A stretch of 64,000 bases of DNA, taken from contig JADKIA010000031.1 in assembly GCA_016721465.1 (NCBI GenBank), forward strand, positions 372,001 through 436,000, read 5' to 3'. A program made the translations under genes and the position numbers. The notes under the pieces are model-generated. The model was not told where the DNA came from and searched no databases. It saw only the letters and a program-made list of their open reading frames with translations. Of this stretch, positions 23,638-32,476 are shown one piece after another. Numbering within the stretch: the first letter of the stretch is position 1; each line of letters begins with the position of its first letter. The stretch comes from Ideonella sp. (GTDB lineage: Bacteria; Pseudomonadota; Gammaproteobacteria; Burkholderiales; Burkholderiaceae_C).

Positions 23638-24540
23638 TCAGGTGGGTCCTTCGGCGACCTTGCGGCCGACCATCAGGATCCAGCCGTCGTCCTGGTCGAT
23701 CACCTGCAGCGCGAGCCAGGGAGCATAGGCCGCCTTCAGCTCATCGGCCTGTCGGTCGAGGATGCCGGCCAGCAGCAGATCGCCACCGGGTGCCACATGA
23801 CCGCACAACAGCGGTGCCAGCAGCTTGAGCGGCGTGGCCAGGATGTTGGCCAACACCAGTGGGTACAGGCCGTGAGCGGCATCGGGAAGACCCACGTGGA
23901 GGCTCACGCCATTGGCCGCAGCGTTGGCCAGGGTCGATTCGACGGCGGCCGGATCGATGTCCACGGCGTCCACCGCCCGAGCGCCATGCAGGGCCGCACC
24001 GATGGCCAGGATGCCCGAGCCACAGCCGTAGTCGAGTACCCGTGACCAAGGCTGGGCGTGGCTTGCCGTCCAGCGCAGGCACATGCGCGTGGTGGGGTGG
24101 GTGCCGGTGCCGAAGGCCAGACCCGGATCCAGGCGGATCACCTGCCTGGCCTGTGCGGGCGCCTCGTGCCAACTGGGCACGATCCAGAAACTCGGCGTCA
24201 CCTCAACGGGGGCGAATTGCGATTGAGTCAAGCGCACCCAATCCTGATCGGCCACCTCGCGCAGCGCGCCGACGCTCATTTGCGACGACCACTCCTGGGC
24301 CAGCAGCAGCGTGGCGGCTTCGGTCGCCGCCGCTTCGTTCTCGAACAACGCGGTCAACACCGAGCGTTGCCAGCTCTCGCTGGGCGCGGGCAGGCCGGGC
24401 TCGCCGAAAAGCGCGCGCTCGGCCTGGGTGCCGGCATCGGCGTCTTCCACCGACACCGACAGTGCGGCCAACTCGTCGACCAGGGCCTCGGAAACGGGCT
24501 CCACCAGCGACTCGGGCAGACGCAAGACCAGTTCGTGCAT
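23638..24540 (-). CDS. prmA: ribosomal protein L11 methyltransferase
   Basis: A 300-residue enzyme that trimethylates L11 on several amino groups. The N-terminal domain includes LPESLVEPVSEAL for L11 recognition. SAM motif I is VLDYGCGSGILAIGA, motif II is DAVDIDPAAVEST, and the conserved LVLANILATPL is the NPPF-like region in PrmA. FGTGTHPTTRMCLRW is diagnostic. Length is normal. It sits between accC and the DUF3426 gene, as in many Burkholderiales. Confidence 0.96.
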   Translation of the reverse strand: MHELVLRLPESLVEPVSEALVDELAALSVSVEDADAGTQAERALFGEPGLPAPSESWQRSVLTALFENEAAATEAATLLLAQEWSSQMSVGALREVADQDWVRLTQSQFAPVEVTPSFWIVPSWHEAPAQARQVIRLDPGLAFGTGTHPTTRMCLRWTASHAQPWSRVLDYGCGSGILAIGAALHGARAVDAVDIDPAAVESTLANAAANGVSLHVGLPDAAHGLYPLVLANILATPLKLLAPLLCGHVAPGGDLLLAGILDRQADELKAAYAPWLALQVIDQDDGWILMVGRKVAEGPT

Positions 24541-24555
24541 GGCTTGTCCGCAGCC

Positions 24556-25905
24556 TCAGCGCTTCAGCCGGCTGAGCCAGCCTTCCAGGTAGTGGATGTT
24601 GGTGCCGCCCTCCATGAACTTGGCGTCGGTCATCAACTCGCGGTGCAGCGGGATGTTGGTCGAGATGCCTTCGACCACCGTTTCGCTCAGCGCCGTGCGC
24701 ATGCGCGCCAGCGCCTGCTCACGGGTGTCGCCGTGCACGATGATCTTGCCGATCATCGAGTCGTAGTTCGGCGGCACCAGGTAGTTGGTGTAGGCGTGCG
24801 AATCCACGCGCACCCCTGGCCCGCCTGGCGTGTGCCACATCGTGATGCGGCCCGGTGACGGGGTGAACTTGTAGGGGTCCTCGGCATTGATGCGGCACTC
24901 GATCGCGTGCCCGCGCATCTGGATCTGCCTTTGCGTGAACGGCAACTTCTCGCCGGCGGCGACGCGGATCTGCATCTGCACGATGTCGATGCCGGTCACC
25001 ATTTCGGTCACCGGGTGCTCCACCTGCACGCGGGTGTTCATCTCGATGAAATAAAACTCACCGCGCTCGTAGAGGAACTCGAAGGTGCCCGCTCCGCGGT
25101 AGCCGATCTTCTTGCAAGCCGCCGCGCAACGGTCGCCGATCTTCTCGATCACCCGACGCGGGATCCCGGGCGCCGGGGCTTCTTCGATGATCTTCTGGTG
25201 ACGCCGTTGCATGGAGCAGTCGCGCTCGCCCAGCCACACCGCGTTCTTGTGCGTGTCGGCCATCACCTGGATTTCCACGTGGCGTGGGTCTTCCAGGAAC
25301 TTCTCCATGTAGACCGCAGGATTGCCGAAGGCGGCACCGGCCTCGCTGCGGGTGGTCTGCACGGCATTGAGCAGCGCCGCTTCGGTGTGCACCACACGCA
25401 TGCCACGACCGCCGCCACCGCCGGCGGCCTTGATGATCACGGGATAACCAATGGTGCGTGCGGCCTGGATGATGGCCTTGGGGTCCTCGGGCAGCGCGCC
25501 TTCGGAGCCCGGCACGCAGGGCACACCGGAGCGGATCATGGCCTGTTTGGCCGAGACCTTGTCGCCCATCAGGCGGATGGATTCGGACGTGGGGCCGATG
25601 AAGGTGAAGCCGCTCTTTTCCACCCGCTCGGCAAAGCCGGCGTTCTCGGACAGGAAGCCGTAGCCTGGATGGATGGCCTCGGCGTCGGTGACCTCGGCCG
25701 TGGAGATGATGGCCGGCATGTTGAGATAGCTCTGCGCTGAAGGCGCCGGGCCGATGCACACGGCCTCGTCGGCCAGCTTCACGTACTTGGCTTCGCGGTC
25801 GGCCTCGGAATACACGACCACCGACTTGATGCCCATCTCACGGCAGGCGCGCTGGATCCGAAGCGCAATCTCTCCGCGGTTTGCAATCAATATCTTCTTG
25901 AACAT
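24556..25905 (-). CDS. accC: acetyl-CoA carboxylase, biotin carboxylase subunit
   Basis: A 449-residue ATP-grasp enzyme that carboxylates biotin on AccB with bicarbonate and ATP, the first step of fatty acid synthesis. N-terminal KKILIANRGEIALRI, Gly-rich ATP lid KAAGGGGGRGMRVV and the catalytic EMNTRVQVEHPVTEMV are all intact. Length is the usual 449. It is 14 bases downstream of accB and cotranscribed with it. Confidence 0.98.
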   Translation of the reverse strand: MFKKILIANRGEIALRIQRACREMGIKSVVVYSEADREAKYVKLADEAVCIGPAPSAQSYLNMPAIISTAEVTDAEAIHPGYGFLSENAGFAERVEKSGFTFIGPTSESIRLMGDKVSAKQAMIRSGVPCVPGSEGALPEDPKAIIQAARTIGYPVIIKAAGGGGGRGMRVVHTEAALLNAVQTTRSEAGAAFGNPAVYMEKFLEDPRHVEIQVMADTHKNAVWLGERDCSMQRRHQKIIEEAPAPGIPRRVIEKIGDRCAAACKKIGYRGAGTFEFLYERGEFYFIEMNTRVQVEHPVTEMVTGIDIVQMQIRVAAGEKLPFTQRQIQMRGHAIECRINAEDPYKFTPSPGRITMWHTPGGPGVRVDSHAYTNYLVPPNYDSMIGKIIVHGDTREQALARMRTALSETVVEGISTNIPLHRELMTDAKFMEGGTNIHYLEGWLSRLKR

Positions 25906-25919
25906 CGCCGGTCAACCCG

Positions 25920-26402
25920 TCATTCGATGATGAACAGGGGCTGGCCGAACTCGACCGCCTGGCCATTTTCGGCCATGACCTTGGTGATGGTGCCTGCCTT
26001 GTCGGCCTCGATCTCGTTCATGATCTTCATGGCCTCGATGATGCACACCGGGTCCCCTTCCTTCACCTGCTGGCCCACTTCGGCCATGGGCTTGGCGCCT
26101 GGGTTGGACGCACGGTAGAAGGTGCCGACCATCGGCGACTTGATGGCGTGCCCGGTGTCCACCACCGCTGCCATCGGGGCAGGCGCAGCCTCGGCCACCG
26201 GCGCAGGCGCAGCGGCCGGCGCCATCATCATCATCGGCGCGTGGGCGGCTGCGGCGTGCGCGGCAGCAGCATGCGCCGCGACGCTGCCGTGCGGGTCGGC
26301 CTTGACGATGCGCACCTTGCCTTCGGCCTCGGTGATCTCAAGCTCGGAAATGTTGGATTCGGAAACCAGGTCAATCAGTGTTTTCAGTTTGCGCAGATCC
26401 AT
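25920..26402 (-). CDS. accB: acetyl-CoA carboxylase, biotin carboxyl carrier protein
   Basis: A 160-residue BCCP. The start at 26402 has GAGGAG upstream. The N-terminal LRKLKTLIDLVSESNISELEI is the usual dimerisation helix. The C-terminal biotinyl domain (about 84-160) carries EAMKIMNE with biotinylated Lys126. The linker (about 41-80) is unusual: repeated Ala-His blocks followed by a run of four Met before a Pro-Ala stretch. It lies first in the accB-accC-prmA series. The 269 bases upstream hold no clear gene; a GCGATATCGC palindrome occurs at 26622-26631. Confidence 0.97.
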   Translation of the reverse strand: MDLRKLKTLIDLVSESNISELEITEAEGKVRIVKADPHGSVAAHAAAAHAAAAHAPMMMMAPAAAPAPVAEAAPAPMAAVVDTGHAIKSPMVGTFYRASNPGAKPMAEVGQQVKEGDPVCIIEAMKIMNEIEADKAGTITKVMAENGQAVEFGQPLFIIE

Positions 26403-26671
26403 GGGGTGCACTCCTCGGGTTGGCGTCGATGCTGCAGCAGGGCAATGCCTGCCGGGCGGGCACAACGGCCATATTGCATGGAAGGGCCGGTCTGGCGCTG
26501 GTATGTCGGTGCCATCTTGCCGGCTTCAGCGCTCAAAGGAGCGCGATTGTGTCACATGCGCTTGCCCGTTTCGGCACCGTTCGCTGGATATCGCAAATGG
26601 CTTCGATTCAATCTCTTGAGCGCGATATCGCTGACGTAGTGGTCAAATGCCGGTGCGTTGGTTGCCAATCA

Positions 26672-27226
26672 TCATTTCTGAAGGGTGCCCAGGGCCTTGG
26701 CCCAGCGGCTCAACTCGACGCGACTGGTCTCGCCCAATCGGCTTTGCGCGAGGCGGCCATCGGCCGCCAGCAGGACGGTGAACGGCAGCCCGCCCTGGGC
26801 ATTGCCAAGCTGGCGGGCCAGTTCGCTGCCCTCCAACCCAGCGATGGCCACGGGCAGCTGAATGCCCTCGCGCTGGATGAACGCCTTGACGGGAGCGGCC
26901 GCATCGACCGCCAGACCCAGCACGCGCACGCCACCCGCGCCGCGCTGCTCGCGCGCAAAGGCCTCCAGTGCCGGCAGTTCGCGCACGCAGGGCGGGCACC
27001 AGGTGGCCCAGAAGTTGATGACCAGCGGCTGTCCGCGGAAATCCGCCATCGCCAGCTCACCGCCATCCGGCTTGGTGAAACGCAGCTGCCAGAAGTCGGG
27101 CGGTAATTGGCCCACCGCCTCTGCACCCTGCGCCGGTCCCGGTTGGCGCCACACACCCACGCCGGTGCCGGCCGCGGCGGCCAATGCCGCCACAGCACCC
27201 AAGGCCAGGGTTTGACGGCGATTCAT
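26672..27226 (-). CDS. TlpA-family thiol:disulfide oxidoreductase
   Basis: A 184-residue periplasmic thioredoxin-like protein. The N-terminus MNRRQTLALGAVAAL has a twin-Arg-like RR and a hydrophobic core (5-25), acting as signal anchor or signal peptide. The active site is WATWCPPC with Cys77 and Cys80. The family role is reduction of disulfides on exported proteins, often in cytochrome c maturation or copper delivery; the exact partner is not evident. The following stretch LPFTVLLAADG contains the cis-Pro loop. It is 25 bases downstream of the unknown 200-aa gene. Confidence 0.87.
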   Translation of the reverse strand: MNRRQTLALGAVAALAAAAGTGVGVWRQPGPAQGAEAVGQLPPDFWQLRFTKPDGGELAMADFRGQPLVINFWATWCPPCVRELPALEAFAREQRGAGGVRVLGLAVDAAAPVKAFIQREGIQLPVAIAGLEGSELARQLGNAQGGLPFTVLLAADGRLAQSRLGETSRVELSRWAKALGTLQK

Positions 27227-27251
27227 GCTGTCGGCTGCCGAGGCACACGCA

Positions 27252-27854
27252 TCAGTGGGCTGGTTCAGCCAACAGCAGGCGCTGCAGTGCCGGGGCGTCG
27301 CCGCGCCAGCTGCGGCCGCGGGCGTCGGGTTTGAGCGCACCGCGCAGGTCGTCCAGGTCGCGCACGATCAGGTGCAGGGTCACCGGGTCGGGCAGACCCG
27401 GGCAGCGCGCGGCCAGGCTCAGCACGTTCAGACCGTCCCCGCCACGCGTGGTGATGGTGTCGGTGTCAAAGGACAGCCCCAAGTTGATCAAGCCGATCTC
27501 GGCCGATTTGGGGTCGTCGCAATACAGGTCGAGACGGATTGAGGAGTGGCGGTTCGCCGTGCCGCGCCAAACCGCGCCCGACAGGTGCGGGCGAAACTCG
27601 GCCAGCCGCAGCATCCAGCTCAGCGCCAGACCCCTCAAGGCGGCGAGCTCGGCCGGCTGGGTGTCGGCCTGGAACAGCTCGATGTGAGCACGAACCTCGT
27701 CCTCCACCACCTCATTGCTGGGCAATTCGCCCTGGCGGCCCTGTCGGCCCAGGCTGCGTGCCGCCTTGCGCTTGGCCTGCGCGTACTCCATGCCTTCTTC
27801 GGCCACCAACTGGGCGGCCGCGACGGCGATTTCGGCGGTGTGAAAGGCGGACAT
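27252..27854 (-). CDS. conserved protein of unknown function (betaproteobacterial)
   Basis: A 200-residue protein without signal peptide or membrane segment. The N-terminal half is helical (FHTAEIAVAAAQLVAEEGMEYAQAKRKAARSLG), the middle contains RHSSIRLDLYCDDPKSAEIGLINLG and the C-terminus GPQ..-type sequence is mixed. The RHSSIRLDLYCDD strand recalls nucleotidyltransferase-like folds (conserved acidic residues after a Ser), but I cannot assign a family. I recall homologues in Burkholderiales as hypothetical proteins, often next to tlpA and mpl or mtgA. It lies between tlpA and mtgA on the same strand. Confidence 0.7.
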   Translation of the reverse strand: MSAFHTAEIAVAAAQLVAEEGMEYAQAKRKAARSLGRQGRQGELPSNEVVEDEVRAHIELFQADTQPAELAALRGLALSWMLRLAEFRPHLSGAVWRGTANRHSSIRLDLYCDDPKSAEIGLINLGLSFDTDTITTRGGDGLNVLSLAARCPGLPDPVTLHLIVRDLDDLRGALKPDARGRSWRGDAPALQRLLLAEPAH

Positions 27855-27904
27855 GCGGCCATTGTAGGAAGGTGCGGCTGGTTGCCGCGGCCAGGGGCCA
27901 GCGG

Positions 27905-28642
27905 TCACGGCACTTCCACCGCCGGCATGCGTGCGGCAATGGTGGCCGCGCGCCCCTGCAGCATGCCGGAGCCGAACTGGCGTTCGAAACGCTTGGGCGC
28001 CGGCAGCATCACCGCCAGCCGGGCGGCCGACAGGGCGTCCAGCCGGCTGGCGTCGCGCCGGAAGTAGAAGCCGGACGCAGCCTGAACACCAAACAGCCCT
28101 TCGCCAAACTCCACGTTGTTGAGGTAGATCTCCAGGATGCGCCGCTTGGACAGCAGGGCTTCGAGCGTCAGCGTCAACACGAACTCCTGGGCCTTGCGCG
28201 GCCAGGTGCGCTCGCCCGAAAGGAACAGGTTCTTGGCCAGCTGCTGACTGATGGTGGAGCCACCCACCACCTTGGGCGGACGTTTGGCATGGGTGGCGCG
28301 GGCCTGGGCGCGCTGGTTGCGAGCCCAGGCGTTTTCCAGCGCATCCCATTCCACGCCGCCGTGGTCCGTGAATCCGGCGTCTTCGCTGGCAATGACCGCC
28401 CGAGGCAGCTGCGGTGACATTTGCGACAGGGCAATCCATTGCTGGCCCCAGGCGACTTGTCCCTTCTCGGTGAACAGGCGCCAGATCTCGCTGCGCTGAA
28501 ACGTGGTGGATTGCGGGTCCAGCACGTTCATCAGCGCAATGCGCGCCACCCAGACCAGCTGCAGTGCAGCGGTGCACAGGGCCAACAGCGCGATGGCCTG
28601 GCGCAGGCCTCGCCATCCGGCAATGTGGGCGGGCATCTTCAC
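27905..28642 (-). CDS. mtgA: monofunctional biosynthetic peptidoglycan glycosyltransferase
   Basis: A 245-residue inner-membrane glycosyltransferase (GT51) that polymerises lipid II into glycan strands. A transmembrane helix (about 13-35) precedes the catalytic domain, which has AVIASEDAGFTDHGGVEWDAL (catalytic Glu in SED), GGSTISQQLAKNLFLS and RRILEIYLNNVEFGEGLFG. The GTG at 28642 overlaps the aroE stop as GTGA; an ATG two codons later (28636) is an alternative start. The aroE-mtgA order is common in Burkholderiales. Confidence 0.95.
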   Translation of the reverse strand: MKMPAHIAGWRGLRQAIALLALCTAALQLVWVARIALMNVLDPQSTTFQRSEIWRLFTEKGQVAWGQQWIALSQMSPQLPRAVIASEDAGFTDHGGVEWDALENAWARNQRAQARATHAKRPPKVVGGSTISQQLAKNLFLSGERTWPRKAQEFVLTLTLEALLSKRRILEIYLNNVEFGEGLFGVQAASGFYFRRDASRLDALSAARLAVMLPAPKRFERQFGSGMLQGRAATIAARMPAVEVP

Positions 28643-29532
28643 GGCGGCCCCGCCAACCGATCGCGCAACGCGGCCAGCACGGGCGCCGTCCGGGGCAGCA
28701 CGCCGCGCCAGACATGAAAGGATTCGGCGGCCTGCTCGACCAGCATGCCCAGACCGTCTCGGCCTCGTGCGCCATGCTGCGTGGCCCAATCCAGGAAGGG
28801 GCGGGCCGCGGCGCCATACATCAGGTCCACCGCGAACGCGTGGGGCCCCAGGACCTCGGGTGAAACCGGCACCGGCCCACCGCCCAGGCTGCTGGCGCTG
28901 CTGTTGATCACCACCTCGAATGCGCGGCCAGGCGCGGCCAGCTCGGCACTGCGCACCAGCACGCCACAACGCTGGGCCAGCAAGGCGTGGCGCTGCACCA
29001 GGCTGTCGGCCTTGGCCACGGTGCGGTTGGCCACCACCACCTCGGCCGGCCGGGTTTCGAGCAGCGGTCCGAGTACCCCTGCCGCCGCACCGCCGGCGCC
29101 AATCAGCAAGACGCGCTGGCCCGACAGCGCCAGGCCCGCGCCATGCTGCAAGTCGCGCACAAGCCCCACGCCGTCGGTGTTGTCGGCCAGCCAGCCGTTG
29201 GCATCGAAGCGCAGGGTGTTGGCGGCCCGGGCCAGCTGCGCGCGTGGCGTGACCTGCGCAGCCAGCGGGATCACCTGGAACTTGAAGGGCAGGGTGATGT
29301 TGCACCCCCGAGCCGGCCCGAGGCCGGCGGCCGGGTCGGCGCTCGCGATGAAGTCGCGAACCGTTGCCTCGAACCGGTCGAGCGGGGACTCGATGCGCCC
29401 GTAGGTCAAGGTCTGGCCGGTCTGTCGCGCAAAGGCCTCGTGAATGAAGGGCGACTGGCTGTGCGCCACGGGATGGCCGATCACGGCATAGCGGTCGGGC
29501 TGTGGAGCGGTGGGCGTGGGAACGGGGTTCAT
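28639..29532 (-). CDS. aroE: shikimate dehydrogenase
   Basis: A 297-residue NADP-dependent enzyme that reduces 3-dehydroshikimate in aromatic amino acid synthesis. Shikimate-site residues are in YAVIGHPVAHSQSPFIHEAF (SxS motif), GCNITLPFK with the catalytic Lys, and RFDANGWLADNTDGVG. The cofactor loop is VLLIGAGGAAAGVLGPL, followed by VVVANRTVAKA with the NRT 2'-phosphate site for NADP. The start at 29532 leaves a 10-residue lead-in. It overlaps mtgA by four bases and follows the TonB-like gene by 16 bases. Confidence 0.95.
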   Translation of the reverse strand: MNPVPTPTAPQPDRYAVIGHPVAHSQSPFIHEAFARQTGQTLTYGRIESPLDRFEATVRDFIASADPAAGLGPARGCNITLPFKFQVIPLAAQVTPRAQLARAANTLRFDANGWLADNTDGVGLVRDLQHGAGLALSGQRVLLIGAGGAAAGVLGPLLETRPAEVVVANRTVAKADSLVQRHALLAQRCGVLVRSAELAAPGRAFEVVINSSASSLGGGPVPVSPEVLGPHAFAVDLMYGAAARPFLDWATQHGARGRDGLGMLVEQAAESFHVWRGVLPRTAPVLAALRDRLAGPP

Positions 29533-29548
29533 TTCGGGACAAGGTCGT

Positions 29549-30415
29549 TCAATTCGGCGCCGTGCTGAGCGTGGTCTCCAGACCATCGTCGCGGGTGAAG
29601 CGGAAGCGTGACGTGACCACGATCTGATCGGCATGCCGCCGCATCTCCGGACCAAACAGTCCGAACGGCGACGCAGCACGCACGATGGCCATGGCCCGTT
29701 GATCGAGCACCGTGTTGCCCGAACTGCGCACGACATCGGTGTCGATCACGCGTCCTCGCGCGTCGACGGTGAGGTTCATCGTCAGCTCGCCATAAAGCTT
29801 GCGGCCTTTGCTTTCGGGGAAATCCCGGGTGCCCCGGTCCTCGATGCGGCGGCGGAGCTGGTCGTAGTAGATCGCGTACACCGCCTCCTGCGTGGCGGGG
29901 CTGATGTAGCGCTTCTTCGGCCGCGCATTCTCCTCGTTGATGCGCTTCTCGATCTCGGCCAAGAGCTTGAGCAACTGACGTCGTCGCTCATCCTGGTCGC
30001 GCTCGGTGGGGTTGCCGCTTTCGCGTTGCGGATCCGGCGGTGGCAGCAAGGCCATTTCGCGTCGCACAGTGGCGAGCAGCTGGCGCTGCTGATCCTGCAA
30101 CTGCTCGACGCGGCGCCGGGCGTCGTCGGCCGATTCGCCCAGCTCGACCTGCGCCGTGGCGGGCAAGGGCGAGGTGGCGCGGCCGTCGGCGGCCTCGCCG
30201 CCGCCGGCCATGTTGGCCTGGGCAATGGCCTGCGCCAGGGCGGGCGCTTCGCTGGTCCGGGCATTGACCAGGATGACCTCGAGTGGCGTGTCGCGGAAGA
30301 CACGGTCGAAACGCTCGGGATCGATGAAGCGGAACGTGAGCAAGCCGAGGTGCAAACCCAACGACACCAGCAGGGCCCAGTGCAGCGTCGTGAGCTTGGT
30401 CAACCAGCGCTGCAT
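29549..30415 (-). CDS. TonB-family C-terminal domain protein
   Basis: A 288-residue envelope-spanning protein. A single N-terminal membrane helix (about 10-30, LHWALLVSLGLHLGLLTF) is followed by a charged coiled-coil-like segment (about 95-165, rich in Arg/Glu/Gln) and a C-terminal TonB domain (about 190-275) with YYDQLRRRIEDRGTRDFP and GELTMNLTVDARGRV. The usual Pro-rich spanning region is largely replaced by the helical segment. No exbB/exbD neighbours are seen, so it may work outside classical iron transport. It is 6 bases downstream of the RNB gene. Confidence 0.82.
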   Translation of the reverse strand: MQRWLTKLTTLHWALLVSLGLHLGLLTFRFIDPERFDRVFRDTPLEVILVNARTSEAPALAQAIAQANMAGGGEAADGRATSPLPATAQVELGESADDARRRVEQLQDQQRQLLATVRREMALLPPPDPQRESGNPTERDQDERRRQLLKLLAEIEKRINEENARPKKRYISPATQEAVYAIYYDQLRRRIEDRGTRDFPESKGRKLYGELTMNLTVDARGRVIDTDVVRSSGNTVLDQRAMAIVRAASPFGLFGPEMRRHADQIVVTSRFRFTRDDGLETTLSTAPN

Positions 30416-30421
30416 GGGCCT

Positions 30422-32476
30422 TCAGGCAGCGGGCGCGGCGCTGGCGTCGGCGGCTGGCACGTCGGCGTCCGCCAGGTCGATCGCCAAGGCGAGCACTGCG
30501 GCGGCGGGCGCTTCGTCCTCATCGTCGACCGGTGGTACCACGTTCGCCTCGGCGGCATCGTCCAGGCGCGCGGCCAAGCTGGCATGCACGTCGAGCGTGA
30601 GGGCGTCGATGCCCGTGATGCGCACGCGCACATGGCTGCCACGTGGCAAGGCTTCGCAGCCCAGGGCCTTGAACACCAAGGGCAGCGTGTCGGCGCGGAC
30701 CAGTCCGTCCTTCAGCACGGCGGCATCGAGTTCGGTGACCTGGTTCTGCTGCAGCCAGCGCAGCGTCCAGAAGCGCTCGATGCCGTTCTGGAAATCGTTG
30801 TAGGCGCTGTAGGCCGCATCGAATGACGAGATCACCGAGAACAGCATCGCGTCCTTGGGCTTGAAAGGGGCCACCAGCGCGGCCGTGCGGCCATGCCTGG
30901 CGCAAGCGATGATCTGCCATTGGTTCACCAGGTCCACATAGCGCCGCAGCGGTGATGTGGCCCAGGTGTATTGCTTGACGCCCATGCCCGCATGCGGTGC
31001 CGGCTTGGTGCCCATGCGCACCTTCACGCCGGGGGCCATGCTGGCCTGGCTGCGGTAGATGCCCGGCACTCCGCAATCGGCGAGCCAGCCACCCCAGTGG
31101 CTGTTGGCCAGGATCATGGCTTCGCTGACGATCAGGTCGAGCGGCGCGCCGCGCTTGCGAACGCCGATGCGCACCGTCTCGCTGCCGTCGGGCTCTCGCG
31201 CGCTGTCCATGCCCGCGCCGTCGAGCTTGAAGTTGTAGTCGGGCCGGTTGAAGTTCTCCGGCTTGCCGCGTGCCACCTCGCGCAATGCCTTCAGGTGCCG
31301 CGCCAGGCGGTAGGCGAAGCTCAACTCCTGCGCAAACGGGAATTCGGCCACCGCTTCGCCAGTGAGGGCGGCGTCGGTGACCACCTCGTCCAGCTGGTCG
31401 TGCCGCAGGTTGGCGGCAATGGGCACCCGCTCCAGGCGGGTTTCCACGCCACGTATTTCGAGCGTTGCTTCGTCGAAGCGCACATACAGGCTCACGGCCG
31501 GGCAGTCGCGCCCTTCGATCAAGGTGTAGGCCTGCACCACCTCATCCGGCAACATGGTGAGCTTCCAGCCTGGCATGTAGACGGTGGACAGGCGATCGCG
31601 CGCCACCTTGTCCACGGCCGAATCCGGCGCCACGGCCAGGCCGGGGGCAGCGATGTGCACGCCGAAAATCACCTCGCCCGTGCCCAGGCCGTTGACCGAC
31701 AGCGCATCGTCGATCTCGGTGGTGTGCGAATCGTCGATCGAGAAGGCCTGCACCGGCGCCAGTGGCAACTCGTCCTTGATGGCGGGCGCGGCCAGCGGCG
31801 GGAAGGCATGGCCCTTGGGGAACTGCTCGAACAGGAAACGGCGCCAGTGGAACTGGTAGGCCGAATCGATGGCACCGGCACCCTTGAGCAGGTCGAGCGG
31901 CGGGCGTTGCGAGCGCTTGGCGGCCTCGACCACGGCCTTGTATTCGGGCCCGTTCTTGTCGGGCTTGAACAGGATGCGGTAGAGCTGCTCGCGCACGGCC
32001 GCGGGGCACTGGCCCGCCGCCAGTTCGGTGGCCCAAGTCTCGATCTGTGCGGCCTGCTGCTTCTTTCGCTCCAGCCCCAACAGCGCGGCCTTGACGATTT
32101 CTTCCGGGGCCTTCTTGAACAGGCCTTTGCCGGCTCGGCGGAAGTAGTGCGGCGCGTCGAACAGCCGCAGCAGCGCAGCCACCTGCTGTTCCGGTCCGGC
32201 CTGTGCCGAGAAATAGTCGCGCGCCAGATCGGCGAAACCGAACTCGCCCTCGGGCGCGAACTCCCAGGCCAGGTCCAGATCGATCTCCGGGGCCAGGGCT
32301 TGCGCGCGCTGCAACAACTCCGCTGGCGCCGGCTTGTCGAAGCGCAGCAGCACGTTGGCGGACTTCACCTTCACACGCTTGCCCGAATCGAGCTCGATCT
32401 GCATCGAGGCATCGGCTTCGGACATCACGCGGCCGGCGAGGAATTTGCCGGCATCATCGAACAGGGCGTAATTCAC
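30422..32476 (-). CDS. RNB-domain ribonuclease (RNase II/R family)
   Basis: A 684-residue exoribonuclease-like protein. The catalytic RNB domain has the acidic cluster SIDDSHTTEIDDALSV, where Glu replaces the first Asp of the usual DIDD, and the 3'-end clamp TWATSPLRRYVDLVN. The N-terminus is short (no clear cold-shock domain) with LDSGKRVKVKSANVLLRF, and the C-terminus has a reduced S1-like region followed by an acidic/Ala-rich tail. It belongs to a betaproteobacterial branch distinct from Rnb and Rnr. The GTG start at 32476 overlaps the stop of the PLP-enzyme gene (GTGA). Confidence 0.87.
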   Translation of the reverse strand: MNYALFDDAGKFLAGRVMSEADASMQIELDSGKRVKVKSANVLLRFDKPAPAELLQRAQALAPEIDLDLAWEFAPEGEFGFADLARDYFSAQAGPEQQVAALLRLFDAPHYFRRAGKGLFKKAPEEIVKAALLGLERKKQQAAQIETWATELAAGQCPAAVREQLYRILFKPDKNGPEYKAVVEAAKRSQRPPLDLLKGAGAIDSAYQFHWRRFLFEQFPKGHAFPPLAAPAIKDELPLAPVQAFSIDDSHTTEIDDALSVNGLGTGEVIFGVHIAAPGLAVAPDSAVDKVARDRLSTVYMPGWKLTMLPDEVVQAYTLIEGRDCPAVSLYVRFDEATLEIRGVETRLERVPIAANLRHDQLDEVVTDAALTGEAVAEFPFAQELSFAYRLARHLKALREVARGKPENFNRPDYNFKLDGAGMDSAREPDGSETVRIGVRKRGAPLDLIVSEAMILANSHWGGWLADCGVPGIYRSQASMAPGVKVRMGTKPAPHAGMGVKQYTWATSPLRRYVDLVNQWQIIACARHGRTAALVAPFKPKDAMLFSVISSFDAAYSAYNDFQNGIERFWTLRWLQQNQVTELDAAVLKDGLVRADTLPLVFKALGCEALPRGSHVRVRITGIDALTLDVHASLAARLDDAAEANVVPPVDDEDEAPAAAVLALAIDLADADVPAADASAAPAA

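Noticed and set aside
26622..26631. GCGATATCGC palindrome upstream of accB, with a second GATATCGC nearby at 26587.
   Set aside because: Short, and without promoter elements or a matching regulator; too weak to call an operator for accB.
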